64,000 nucleotides of DNA. Origin: Adiantum capillus-veneris. Its lineage: Eukaryota > Streptophyta > Polypodiopsida > Polypodiales > Pteridaceae. The stretch is from the NCBI GenBank assembly GCA_014529385.2, contig CM043942.1:53508647-53572646 (forward strand), in the 5' to 3' direction. The translations under genes were made by a program, and so were the position numbers. The first letter of the stretch is position 1, and each line of letters starts with the position of its first letter. Below are positions 32,022 through 41,806 of the stretch, in pieces. Below the pieces are notes generated by a model, which searched no databases, had not been told where the DNA came from, and saw only the letters and a program-made list of their open reading frames with translations.

Positions 32022-33187
32022 TCTGGCTCCCAAAGTATCTTTTCTTGCCGTCAAATGGTCCCATAGTAGATTACCCACATTCTTGAATATGTGCATTGGA
32101 TCGAGCAAGTGATTGATCACGAGTCGAGGCCAGTATGGTAACTCGTACCATAGAGATAGTCTCTTCATCCCTGGAGGCAATCCGTCATCGCACATCTCCT
32201 TCTGCTCTAACCATGCTTGTGCAGACATCCTTGGTGGCTCTCTTCCCAAAAAGCCGTCGCGTAACACATGATTCTCCGGAAGATACGCTTGATGACCTCG
32301 TAGATTTGCTTCTTCTTCAGTGAGGGCGCCCATACGTGCATTCAGTCTAGGTCCACATGTGACACATGCTCTGTATCCGCTTGTTTGAAGCCCTGCATGT
32401 ATACACATGATAATAGATCAACTATGGGGAAAAACAAGATTACAGTGTCTGAGAGAGGAGTGTCAATAGATCACCTGAGCATTCTGTTAGCCCGGATAGT
32501 CATGCATGGTCCACATTAGAATACCTCTGATCAAAGCATTCCCGTCGTCCTGTGTGTCGGCTCATATCCACCACCTCTATGCCAATCCACAATTGTTGTA
32601 GCTCTTCCAATAGTGGACGAAGATACACATCCATATTCCCCACTTTATATCGCCCTGGCACAATCAAGCTTAGCCATAGGTGCCCCTTCTTCGTAGTCAA
32701 CCACGGGGAAATGTTGTAGTTGACGATGACAACGGGCCATACACTGAAGATGTTGATCTTTGACCAAATGGATTTACGCCATCCATAGCCAGGCCTAAGC
32801 GCAAATTTCGAGCTTCCCTGGCAAAATCCGACCATGTTCCATCTATATGTTTCCAGGCTGCGCAATCTGCAGGAATTCGTAGCACACCATCCGAAGATTT
32901 ATTCTCCTCATGCCATGATGCTAGGGCGGCCATGGACTTACATTCGAAGAAATGCTTGATGCGAGGAAGCAAAGGAAATGTCGCAAAACCCTTTTGTGGA
33001 ATTTTTGTCCCGTGGAGATCTACTCGATATCTTTCGGAATCACATTTCGGACACTTCTCCATGTCTGTGTATTCCCCTCTGAAAAGAATGCAGTCATTAG
33101 GACAAGCGTGGAGAATTGTAATCCATCCCCAAGTTTCGCAAAAATCTTTCTTGCTTCATCTCGGAATCTGGCATCACATTGTCAAAA
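32022..33187 (-). pseudogene. TNP2-type CACTA transposase, 5' half only
   Basis: Clear TNP2 blocks in order on the minus strand: HACPNDCILFRGEYTD and CPKCDSERYR (about 33110-33030), FATFPLLPRIKHFF, LRIPADCAAWKHIDG, NLRLGLAMDGVNPFG, then NYNISPWLTTKKGHLWLSL, NMDVYLRPLLEELQQLW, WTMHDYPG and GYRACVTCGPRL. Frameshifts near 33110 and 32730-32750 break it. An intron can be inferred at 32393-32474. The protein stops at LWDHLTARKDTLGARGA, where the captured promoter segment begins, so the C-terminal half, including much of the catalytic region, is absent. Confidence 0.9.
32393..32474 (-). other. Inferred 82-bp GT-AG intron in TNP2
   Basis: On the minus strand CTCAG-GTGA is the donor and ACATGCAG-GG the acceptor. 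Removing it joins LTECSG to LQTSGYRACVTCG, which matches the expected run of TNP2 residues, and removes the stops in between. Confidence 0.6.
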
Positions 33188-33744
33188 AATCACCCCCCCC
33201 CCCTTTTTTTTTTATTGGAATGACTTAGTGATTCATAAAGGTTTATACATGGGTGGAAAATTAGAGCTATAGCTAAGAAGAGCACAAGGCTAGAATAGAA
33301 TAAATATGCTCACATCAAAAGAGTGGTAGTAATCAAGAATGGGCAAGATGATGGGGCATGGGGATCTAAGGATTTAATCAAGCATCTCTGCTCCAAATAG
33401 AAAAACAATCTCCTATTGGTAGAATATATTTCTATCAATATACACTTCTACATGCATGTGCTGCAAAAAACAAAAAGGAAAGACTTTTGGTCTATTGTTA
33501 TTATCCATGTTGGTGTAGGTCAAGGATTTGACCACTAGAGGTGCATACCTTAAGTGTTGACATGGTGATGCCTTCACCACATGCCTCTACCTCTTGTTGA
33601 AGCCCACATAATCCTCCTTACTGGGTTCATCTAATAGATTGGCAAGAAGATTCTACCTCAATCAACTTTCCATTTTGCATGTTTAGGTTGTTTAGCATGT
33701 GGTTTGGCATACAGATTAATCTTTTTGAGAACTTATTCTACAAG

Positions 33745-34375
33745 CTACTCTTGATTTACTGCTCCCCCACCCTTTTGTGTAGATTTAATGGACTTGATTC
33801 CACTATGTTGTGAGGACAAGTCATCATCAAAATCTTTAAACTCACCCTCCTTGTGGAAAACACAATCGTCTACCAAGTATAGAGCTTCCTTTGTCAGCTC
33901 GTTCAAAGTTGAGTTCTTCTTCATGTGCAAATGTTTTTTAAGGTCTGCATTCCTCAATCCTTGAATGAATATCAACATAAGTCTGGATTGAGTTGATAAC
34001 TCTTCCATTGGACATAATTTCACGTATTGTTTCAGTCTTAGGGATGCTTTTCTAACCGATTCTCCCTCTTTCTGTTTGAATTTATGGATTTGCAAGATCG
34101 TATTGTGAGCTATCCTTCTTTGAGAGAACTACTCCATATATTTGTCAAATAATTCTTGTATGGTCTCAAAATCTCTTCTTTCAATAGAATCAAACCAAGT
34201 GACTGCATCATCCTCTATGTGAGTCCAAATCCAAAAAAATGCATATTAAAATCTCTGACTTCTTTAGCTTGGATCACTCTCAAGAATGCTGTCACGTGAT
34301 CTCCAGGGTCTCTTTCCCTGAGTATTTCTTGTTAATCCACTTTTGGACTTGAGAAGGTCTAATACGTCTATTGTC
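33745..34375 (-). pseudogene. gag-2, copy B
   Basis: The 116-codon open part is identical in translation to copy A at 26092-26442. The upstream frames are broken in the same way. Confidence 0.8.
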
Positions 34376-34699
34376 TATTAGCATCATTATACAATCCCCT
34401 CGACCTTCTCTTCCTATCGGTCCTTGTTCATATCTTGATCTAGCATCAAATACTTTGTCTAATCCGTATCCTCTCGAGGTCCAACAACAAGTGGTTCCTC
34501 TGCAAATATTTTTTCCGTCTGGACTTCCTCCATATAGGGGAATCCTGTTGTGGTTGGCACCGCCGTTGGTCCTTTTCTCCCGTGAGGATACAAATAGGTA
34601 GTCATTGGTGATACTATGGGGTTACATATGGTCCTGTTGTGATCTAAATTACCCCTCTATAGTAGAATTCATGTTCCATCATCCCTTTTGGGTGCAACT

Positions 34700-34952
34700 A
34701 GGATTTCAATGTTTTGGCTTAAAATATGAAGGAAAGATTGATGTTTCAACCCCTCTAGCTTGACTAGATGAAAATCTTATCGTATCTTCTACTTCCTCAA
34801 AGGGATTTGTGGACTTGCTAGGGGTAGGTTTTGGTCCTTGGGTTGCTACTAATTCTGTCGGAATTACTCTCACTCTTACCATTCTTGTTACGTCCCCTTT
34901 TCTATTGGCACATACTCCTGTCCATATTTTTCAACATACATGATGTGACTCA
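34700..34952 (-). pseudogene. ORF-X, C-terminal part, copy B
   Basis: Same sequence as 27055-27303 except for a one-base deletion that breaks the frame. It ends at the ACTCA duplication next to the gypsy LTR. Confidence 0.55.
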
Positions 34953-36543
34953 TGTAACATTTAATGGCCTAAAATCTTTTGTGTAGCGGAATTTAGCATG
35001 AACATAGTGGGCATTTCATTAGAGTTGATTCCTAATGAGATTTACAAGAGTGCTTGGGTGGAGAGAGCAACAAAAAGCATAACACCTAGTTAGATAGCAT
35101 CGACAATACTTTCAAAAGAGAGAGCAATTAAGCTATTGACAACAGTTGAGGACCGGATTTGCATGGCAGCCGGTCCCCCCTCCAAAAGGCTTTGTATTAT
35201 GGTTTCTCCCATCAAGAGAGACATTGTACAATACAATTCTTTGTGTTCCTTCAAGACTAGCTAGTGCAATGAAGATGGAAGCTTCATACACCAAGCAAAA
35301 CACTTAATCAAACACAACTTGAATTATCCCCGTTCTCAGACCCAAGACCTTACACACCTTCAAAGATGGTGAGAGCTAGCAGGGTATGAGAGTAGATTGA
35401 GAGGAAAAAGAAGTATCTTACGAGAAAGAAGTACATCTCCTCACATAATCACTCATATTAGCATAGCTTAGCTTAGTAATTAGCTTGGTAGAGCAGATGA
35501 GCATGCATTGAAGCTTGGCTCTTGGTTGGATTTGCATCCACATGCCAAGAGAGTGTTGATGTAGGCTTCTATCTCACAAGCTTGGAGTAGGTGATGAGCT
35601 CTCCATTAAAGCTTGGGAGGAGATAGAGTATTTTCCCTTCACACATGGTCAAGTGTGAGAGTGTGTGTGTCGATGCCAAGCAAAAATCAGCCCCCCCTCT
35701 CTCTTGGGCGAGCCCTAGCTGCTAAGTAAGTCTGGCTTTTGCCTCATTGGACCTCCCCAGGTCAAGCCAATAGGGATTAAGCAGCATAAGTGATAGCCTT
35801 CTGACATGTGTCCCCCTTTCCCCTTTTGTGAGAGCTTTAGGTAATTAAATAATTAAACTAAACTCTCATTGGACCCCTTTGCCTCCTGGCCAATAGGAAT
35901 CAGGCAAGCCATGGGGCTCCTGAATGCTCATTGGACCCCTTGGGAGACTGCCCAATAGTCTTCTAGGACACTTAATTCTTATTGGTTTCTTTTATTAAAT
36001 GTTTTTAAATTAATTAGACTAGATTTACTCTAGCTTAATTCTCATTGGTCCACTTCAAGGGTCTTCCAATAGGAATTGGGCACACCTTGTGGGCATCTGG
36101 CCTAGGGAGCTGACATGTGTCCCTCATTCCCTTTGTGTAAAGGGAGCCTGTGTGTGTGTGTGTGGCTTTCTCTCTCATCCCCTAGCTTTGGGGCTCGCCC
36201 CCTCCCATGTAGGGATATGCAAAGACTTTTTGGGCACACACTAAGCATCCAATTTTCCCTAGGGTTGACCTTTGGACACAACCTTTGAATTTTGGAACCT
36301 TAGCATTTTGGAAGTCTTAATGGGCTGAACCTTAGGGTCTTTTTGGCCCATTGTTTCACATGGCTCTTTTGCAGATGGCCCCCCCTTTGGATCCCTATTT
36401 TCCCTCCTTTGGATCCCTACTGTGGCCGGTCTGCTAACTTAACCAATATTCTAGCTTTTTCTCCCTTGGCACTTCCCCACATTAAATGATCAGTTTAATA
36501 TGAGAAAATCATTTAGGAGAATTAGATATTGATTATTATGACA
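34953..36543 (-). repeat. Gypsy 3' LTR
   Basis: On the + strand it contains four pairs of ATTGG...CCAAT (35735-36075), i.e. CCAAT boxes facing each other, and the repeated phrase TGACATGTGTCCC. A GT tract lies near 36155. The stop codon of the polyprotein lies inside the first eight bases of this LTR (minus strand sense). Confidence 0.95.
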
Positions 36544-39500
36544 TTACCTCTCTCTTGAAATCATAGTCGTCCTCGACTACCTTGTCTTCATGTCGGAGAA
36601 TGGACTCGGGCTGCAGCACCTCCTCGTGGTCCTCAATCTCCGGTGGGTCTTCAATAGTTGGTTCTTGAGGTGGCTCTCCTTTGTAAGGCTTTAAGAGGCT
36701 CACATGAAAAGCATTCTGTATGAGCCAATGATTGGGCAACTTAAGTTGATAGGCCATCTCATTGATTGGCCTAAGAATCTGGAAGGGACCATAGTACCTT
36801 TTTGCTAGTTTAGCATAGTACTTTTGGTGGCCCGTAGGATTCTTGCCCGTAGTGTGCCTTAATCGAGCCTTGGGAAACTTTAACAAGACCCAATCGTTTT
36901 CTTTAAAGGTTTGGGCTCTTCTGTGCTTGTCAGCAGCAGCCTTTTGCCTTTGCTGTGAGATAGAGATAGCATCCTTAATCTTTTGGAAAGATTCTTGTAG
37001 GTCTCGGCTATACTCATCTGCAGCGAAGATCTTCCCATGTACCTTAAGTAGCAAGGGACTTTTTGATCTTCCCTCAATTACCTCGAAAGGTGCTTTTCCT
37101 GTAGAAGTATGTACAATGTTATTGTAAGCATACTCTACTAAGGGTAAGTACTTCTCCCATTGGGATCTTTGATCTACTTCCGTTACATAGGCTTTTAGTA
37201 GATCGAGAATAGTTAGGTTAGCTATTTCACTTTGGCCATCAGTTTGTGGATGATAGGCCGAAGAGAAGTTTAGCCTTGTTCCTAAATTCTCAAAGAGACC
37301 CTTCCAGAAATTACTGGTCATTCTAGGATCTCTATCCGACACTATGGACATTGGCAAGCCATGGTACTTGAAAATTTGTGAAATGAAGAGGGTTGCCATT
37401 TGATGGGCTTTGATAGTCTTTTTAACAGGTATAAAATGAGCTTGTTTACTGAACCTGTCTACTATCGTCCATATTCCCGTATTCCCATGGATAGACTTAG
37501 GCAATCCAAAGATAAAATCCATGGATATGCTCTCCCACGGTGAATTAGGGATTGGCAAGGGTTGAAGCAATCCAAGTTGCTTCCCTCTATCAAATTTTGT
37601 CTTTTGACATACCACACATTTGGAAACATACTCATGTATGTTCACTTTCATGGTAGGCCAATAGAAATATGTTTCAATTCCCTTTAGGGTAGACTGAATC
37701 CCTCTATGCCCCGCATATGGGGGAGCATGAGATTCATACATTACTTTCTCACGTAGTGAGTTAGTAACGCATAGTCTATTGCCATAGAGAAGATAACCAT
37801 CTTGTAAAGTAAATGGTTCTTCTTTCTTCCCTAATGCAAGGGCTGAAATCACATCTCTAAAATCGGGATCAATAGCATACTCATCTATCATTAAAGATAG
37901 ATCATTGTGAGTTGCTATGGAAACCGCATTCACTCTCGGTCGTCTTGAGAGTGCATCGGCTACTTGATTATGCTTGCCAGCAATGTGAGCAATATGAAAA
38001 TGAAATTGCGAAAGGAAATTTGCCCACCTCATTTGTTTGTCGGAGAGCTTGGTCTGCGTCATGAAGTACTTAAGACTTTGGTGATCCGTTCGCAGAATGA
38101 AAGGAGTCCCCAATAAATAGTGCTTCCATGAGTCTAAGGCATGTAGAACTGCAAGGAGTTCTTTTTCGTATATGCCTAGAGCTTGCTCAACAGGGTCGAG
38201 CCTTCGACTCTCATAGCCTATGGCGTGCCCTTCTTGGAGCAGAACAGCCCCAAGGCAATCACCACAAGCATCACATTGGACCTCAAATGGTTTTGAGAGA
38301 TCCGGTAGTGTAAGCACAGGTTGAGAGATAAGCTTTTCTTTAAGCTTTTCGAAAGCATTGTTCTCCTTAGCAGACCACGTATACCTAACATTTTTCTTTG
38401 TTAGGTCATGTAATGGTCCCGCAATTTGTGAGAACTTTTCTATGAAGCGTCTATAGTATGCACACATACCTATAAAGCTTCTTAGTTCATGAAGATTCCT
38501 TGGTTTAGGCCATCCTTTTATTACCTCTAACTTGGATGGATCCATTTGGATTCCATCTTGAGAGATAATGTGACCTAAATATTGAATCTCTTGCAAGAAA
38601 AATTCACTTTTCTTTCGATTAACATAAAGTTTATTCTCTCTTAAAACTTGAAATATTACCTGGAGGTGTTGCTTGTGTTCCTCTAATGAATTAGAGTAGA
38701 TGATAATATCATCAAAGAACACTCCAGTGAAGGTTCGATGAGGTCTGAACAGCTTCTCCATCAAGCGGTTAAATGTGGCTGGTGCATTAGTCAAGCCAAA
38801 AGGCATGACAATGTATTCGTAAAGACCAAATGTAGTACGAAATGCGGTCTTTACAATGTCTTGATCAACTATCCTTATTTGATGATAGCCACTTTTTAGG
38901 TCAATCCTACTGAAGTAGGTCGATCCTTGTAGCTTATCAAATAGGTCTTCTACCCGTGGAACGGGAAACCTATTCTTGATAGTGATCCTATTTAGTGCTC
39001 TATAGTCGACACACATACGATATGTGCCGTCTTTCTTTTGCACTAATAGCACAGGTGAGCAAAATGGAGATGAGCTAGGCCTAACCATGCCCTTCTCAAT
39101 TAACTCATGCACTTGCCGCATAATCTCCTCTTGTTGAGCTTGAGAAACTCTATAAGGAGGTTTGTTAGGCGGTGAACTTCCTGGAAGAAGTTCAATTGCA
39201 TGGTCGTCATTACCTCGTTTAGGAGGTAGCTCACAAGGGATGTCGTCAATAAAGACATCTTGAAACCCCTTGAGAAAATTGGATAGCTCTAATTCCTTTT
39301 GGTTGCTTTTATTTTCTTTTGCTAAAGCATTAGGTTCATTTTGAGAATCTTTAACAAAAATCATGTACACGGAAATAGAGCTCTTTATTGACTTGTTGAA
39401 AGCTGGTGTATGTACAATGGGGATGGTGTTACCCATCTCCCTAGCATCTATATACATGTCCTTTTCCCTGAACTTAAAGGAGATTCTCCTTTCAGGAAAT

Positions 39501-40402
39501 TTAACATGGGCAGCCAGACGGTCAAACCATGGTGCCCCTAGGATTACATCCTCATGCTTGAGAGGAGAGATAAAGAAGTCCTCTTTGTCCACATAGCCTT
39601 GGACATGAAGCCTCAATTTCCCGATTAAGGGAGTGACTGAAGCTTCTTGCCCCTTGAAGGCACTGTCTGCGGGTAGGATATCTCCCATCTCGTAGGATTG
39701 TATGCCTAGCTTGGTGGCTAACTCCATAGATATGAAATTGTGAGTAGAACCAGGGTCAAAGAGAATAAAAGCATCATGTTCTCTTACCTTTCCCCAAGCA
39801 TGGCATAGAGGAGATCCTTTGTGGTGAGTTTGGTGAATCTCCTCCTCTTGGATTTCAACCAAAGAAGCTCTAGGAGGATCTTGGCGGTTGTTCTTTTGGG
39901 GACAAGCACGGTACGCATGCCCTTGTTCGCCGCACTTGAAACACCGGTTATCTTTACGATAACGCTCAAGCTCTTCAGGAGAGAGTTTATTCTTTCCTTT
40001 GTAAACTCCCTTCTCTTTAGCTTTGTTGGAATTGCCCTTAGGAGACTTTTGGACATTGTCCTTCCCCTTAGGCTCATTGGAACCCTTGTTTTCCGGGGGC
40101 TTATTATTTCTTTTACCCCCCGTTTGGAAATTGATTCGCGAGGCCACCATAGTATGGTGTATTACCGCCGATATGGTACGTGGCCTTTGGGAGTTGACAT
40201 ACTCCGCCATTTCTTCGGTTAAGCCCGCACAAAATTGTTGCTTTTGCTCTCCAAAATCCAACTTTTTGAAGACAGTGGCTTTGAGTTGTAGGTCCCAAAA
40301 TTTGTCTACATATTTGTGGATGGATTCATTGGGAGAGAGCTTTAAGCTTCGCCATTCGGTGAGTACTTTGTCTTTGGCATCGGTGGCCAAAAACTGCTTC
40401 AT
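36536..40402 (-). CDS. Gypsy polyprotein: gag C-terminus, protease, RT, RNase H, integrase
   Basis: 1,288 codons. In order: end of the gag domain; zinc knuckle CFKCGEQGHAYRACP near residue 155; aspartic protease FILFDPGSTHNFIS near 215 (DPG instead of the commoner DSG); RT with [38 protein letters not shown] and VFFDDIIIYS (about 465-600); RNase H with FEVQCDACGDCLGAVL and RTDHQSLKYF; integrase with its H-H-C-C finger (GHRGIQSTLKG, CVVCQKTK) and core acidic residues in SMDFIFGLP, VSDRDPRM and TDGQSEIAN; then a GPFQILRP block and a short acidic tail. A chromodomain would be expected after VLQPESIL, but the frame ends within 25 residues at the LTR. ATG 40402 is internal; the true start is the gag ATG at 41389, in the same frame. 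Confidence 0.95.
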   Translation of the reverse strand: MKQFLATDAKDKVLTEWRSLKLSPNESIHKYVDKFWDLQLKATVFKKLDFGEQKQQFCAGLTEEMAEYVNSQRPRTISAVIHHTMVASRINFQTGGKRNNKPPENKGSNEPKGKDNVQKSPKGNSNKAKEKGVYKGKNKLSPEELERYRKDNRCFKCGEQGHAYRACPQKNNRQDPPRASLVEIQEEEIHQTHHKGSPLCHAWGKVREHDAFILFDPGSTHNFISMELATKLGIQSYEMGDILPADSAFKGQEASVTPLIGKLRLHVQGYVDKEDFFISPLKHEDVILGAPWFDRLAAHVKFPERRISFKFREKDMYIDAREMGNTIPIVHTPAFNKSIKSSISVYMIFVKDSQNEPNALAKENKSNQKELELSNFLKGFQDVFIDDIPCELPPKRGNDDHAIELLPGSSPPNKPPYRVSQAQQEEIMRQVHELIEKGMVRPSSSPFCSPVLLVQKKDGTYRMCVDYRALNRITIKNRFPVPRVEDLFDKLQGSTYFSRIDLKSGYHQIRIVDQDIVKTAFRTTFGLYEYIVMPFGLTNAPATFNRLMEKLFRPHRTFTGVFFDDIIIYSNSLEEHKQHLQVIFQVLRENKLYVNRKKSEFFLQEIQYLGHIISQDGIQMDPSKLEVIKGWPKPRNLHELRSFIGMCAYYRRFIEKFSQIAGPLHDLTKKNVRYTWSAKENNAFEKLKEKLISQPVLTLPDLSKPFEVQCDACGDCLGAVLLQEGHAIGYESRRLDPVEQALGIYEKELLAVLHALDSWKHYLLGTPFILRTDHQSLKYFMTQTKLSDKQMRWANFLSQFHFHIAHIAGKHNQVADALSRRPRVNAVSIATHNDLSLMIDEYAIDPDFRDVISALALGKKEEPFTLQDGYLLYGNRLCVTNSLREKVMYESHAPPYAGHRGIQSTLKGIETYFYWPTMKVNIHEYVSKCVVCQKTKFDRGKQLGLLQPLPIPNSPWESISMDFIFGLPKSIHGNTGIWTIVDRFSKQAHFIPVKKTIKAHQMATLFISQIFKYHGLPMSIVSDRDPRMTSNFWKGLFENLGTRLNFSSAYHPQTDGQSEIANLTILDLLKAYVTEVDQRSQWEKYLPLVEYAYNNIVHTSTGKAPFEVIEGRSKSPLLLKVHGKIFAADEYSRDLQESFQKIKDAISISQQRQKAAADKHRRAQTFKENDWVLLKFPKARLRHTTGKNPTGHQKYYAKLAKRYYGPFQILRPINEMAYQLKLPNHWLIQNAFHVSLLKPYKGEPPQEPTIEDPPEIEDHEEVLQPESILRHEDKVVEDDYDFKREVMS
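36544..36558 (-). promoter_or_regulatory. Gypsy polypurine tract
   Basis: On the minus strand TTCAAGAGAGAGGTAA precedes the LTR start TGTCATAATA. It is also the coding sequence for the last residues of the polyprotein. Confidence 0.75.
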
Positions 40403-40429
40403 AATGGAAGCTCTTAAAGCCTTCCATGT

Positions 40430-41389
40430 TCATGGAGCTTCACCGTTGGCTCGTAGGCTAGACCACCATTGTCTGGCGGACTTTTGAAAGTGCATAGCTA
40501 CATGGCGTAGCTTAGAGGACTCCGTGAAGCCCTCATCTCCAAACGCCGCATCGAATTGCTGGATAAAGGCCAAAACTTTGTCTGTAGCACCGAAGGTGCC
40601 ATCATAGGTAAGGAAAGAGATGCTCTTCCCTCCCTCTTTGAATTTCTTCAGCTTGGACGACCTCTTCCATGCGGCATAGGATTTCCTATGGCCTCTTCTT
40701 TTTGATGGTTCAAAAGTTGCACCATCACTTTCTTCAGAAGATGAAGAATTTGAAGAAGGTGGAGAAGAGGGTGACCTCTTTCTCGCCTTTTTCTTGTCTT
40801 GATCTTTGTTGTCTTCACCATAGCTTTCATAAGAGGAAGAGGATGAAGAAGATGGAGAAGAGGGTGTCCTCTTTCTCGCCTTTTTCTTCTCTTGCTTTTT
40901 ATCATCCCTCTTTGAATTGTGGTGAGGAGAAGAATATGATGGTCTTCTCCGTTTTGGTGGTGATGGAGAGCGTTTAGCCCGCCGTCTTCGTGGAGCCATC
41001 TCCGCCGAGGTGGCGGGAGACTCGCTTCTTTCTCGTTCCTTCGGTGGAGGCTCTTGAGTTCTCCTTTGAGAAGGAGATGCATCATCAAGAAGTAAGTTCT
41101 TGAGCCCTTCATATGGATTCTCTTCTTCTTCCCGAATCGGAGAGAGACCTCTTTTGGTAGTCTCACAAGGAGGCTTCCTAGGTGTTCTCTCGTCATGGTG
41201 ATGAGCTTGGAGAATCCCGTGAGCACGGAGCTGCCGTTGCACTTCACTTTGGAGAGATGGATTGCCCATGGCTTGTTGAAGCCTAGAAACAAGATAGTTA
41301 ACAAGCATTGAAGCATCATTAGTAGCTTGCTCATGAGCAAAATCAAAGTTATCAACATTAATTTCACTCTCTTTACTATTGTCAGCCAT
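40430..41389 (-). pseudogene. Gypsy gag N-terminal part, ended by one in-frame TGA
   Basis: 319 codons from ATG 41389 to a TGA at 40430, in the same frame as the polyprotein at 36536-40402. The middle is Arg/Ser-rich: KKKARKRTPSSPSSSSSSS recurs about 35 residues later as KKKARKRSPSSPPSSNSSSS, an internal duplication that looks like an SR domain. The gag fold follows, with YDGTFGATDKVLAFIQQF and FQKSARQWWSSL. The TGA interrupts the domain just after that. It is the only lesion I see in the whole gag-pol frame, so it may be a recent mutation, a read-through site or a sequencing error. Confidence 0.85.
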
Positions 41390-41806
41390 TCTAACAACTT
41401 TTAGGTGTAAACTTTTTAGGTGTACTTTGGCACTTCAAGCCCTAGTTGCTACTCCTCTTTACCCCTTTAGAAAAAGCACTCAAGCTACTGTACCCGCGGC
41501 TTGAATACCATTAATTGCAAGGAATAGAAGAGAGGGTCTTTCGACACCAAAACAGCACCGGCTCCTGTCAAGCTTCTAATAGCTCAATAGTGGTTAAGCC
41601 GTAGGCAAGCCCCGTAGGACTCCACTATTAAGACCATAGCTCTCGACGGTGATGCCCCGTTAACTGCACAAAGGCAGGCGCACTGCAAGGCTGAAAAATC
41701 CCTATTCTACTTACTCACATGCAATTAATAATACCAACCATTTGTAGCTAGCTTGAGGACCTCCCTTCTTGAGCAAGAAAAGAGAAACCTTGAGCTCTGA
41801 TACCAA
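41390..41806 (-). other. Gypsy 5' leader with primer site
   Basis: At 41794-41805 GCTCTGATACCA, the complement of TGGTATCAGAGC, is the initiator tRNA-Met primer site next to the 5' LTR. The remaining 390 bases are an untranslated leader without obvious ORFs. Confidence 0.85.

Larger units (their letters stand above)
27926..33187 (-). mobile_element. CACTA (En/Spm) transposon, truncated
   Basis: The left end reads CACTACAAGAGG, a typical CACTA terminal repeat, inserted in a gypsy LTR with TCA as the likely 3-bp duplication. Inside are subterminal repeats, a TNPA-like gene and a TNP2 transposase, both on the minus strand, so this is the element's 3' end. The right end is missing: TNP2 is cut at 33187, at a homopolymer boundary where duplicated segment B starts. 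A 1.8-kb promoter-bearing segment sits between the two genes. Confidence 0.85.
33184..35576. repeat. 2.4-kb duplicated segment, copy B
   Basis: Partner of 25525-27925. Here it runs on into the complete left LTR of the gypsy element with no CACTA insertion. It has one T fewer near 34900, which shifts ORF-X out of frame, and several single-base differences unique to this copy. Confidence 0.95.
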
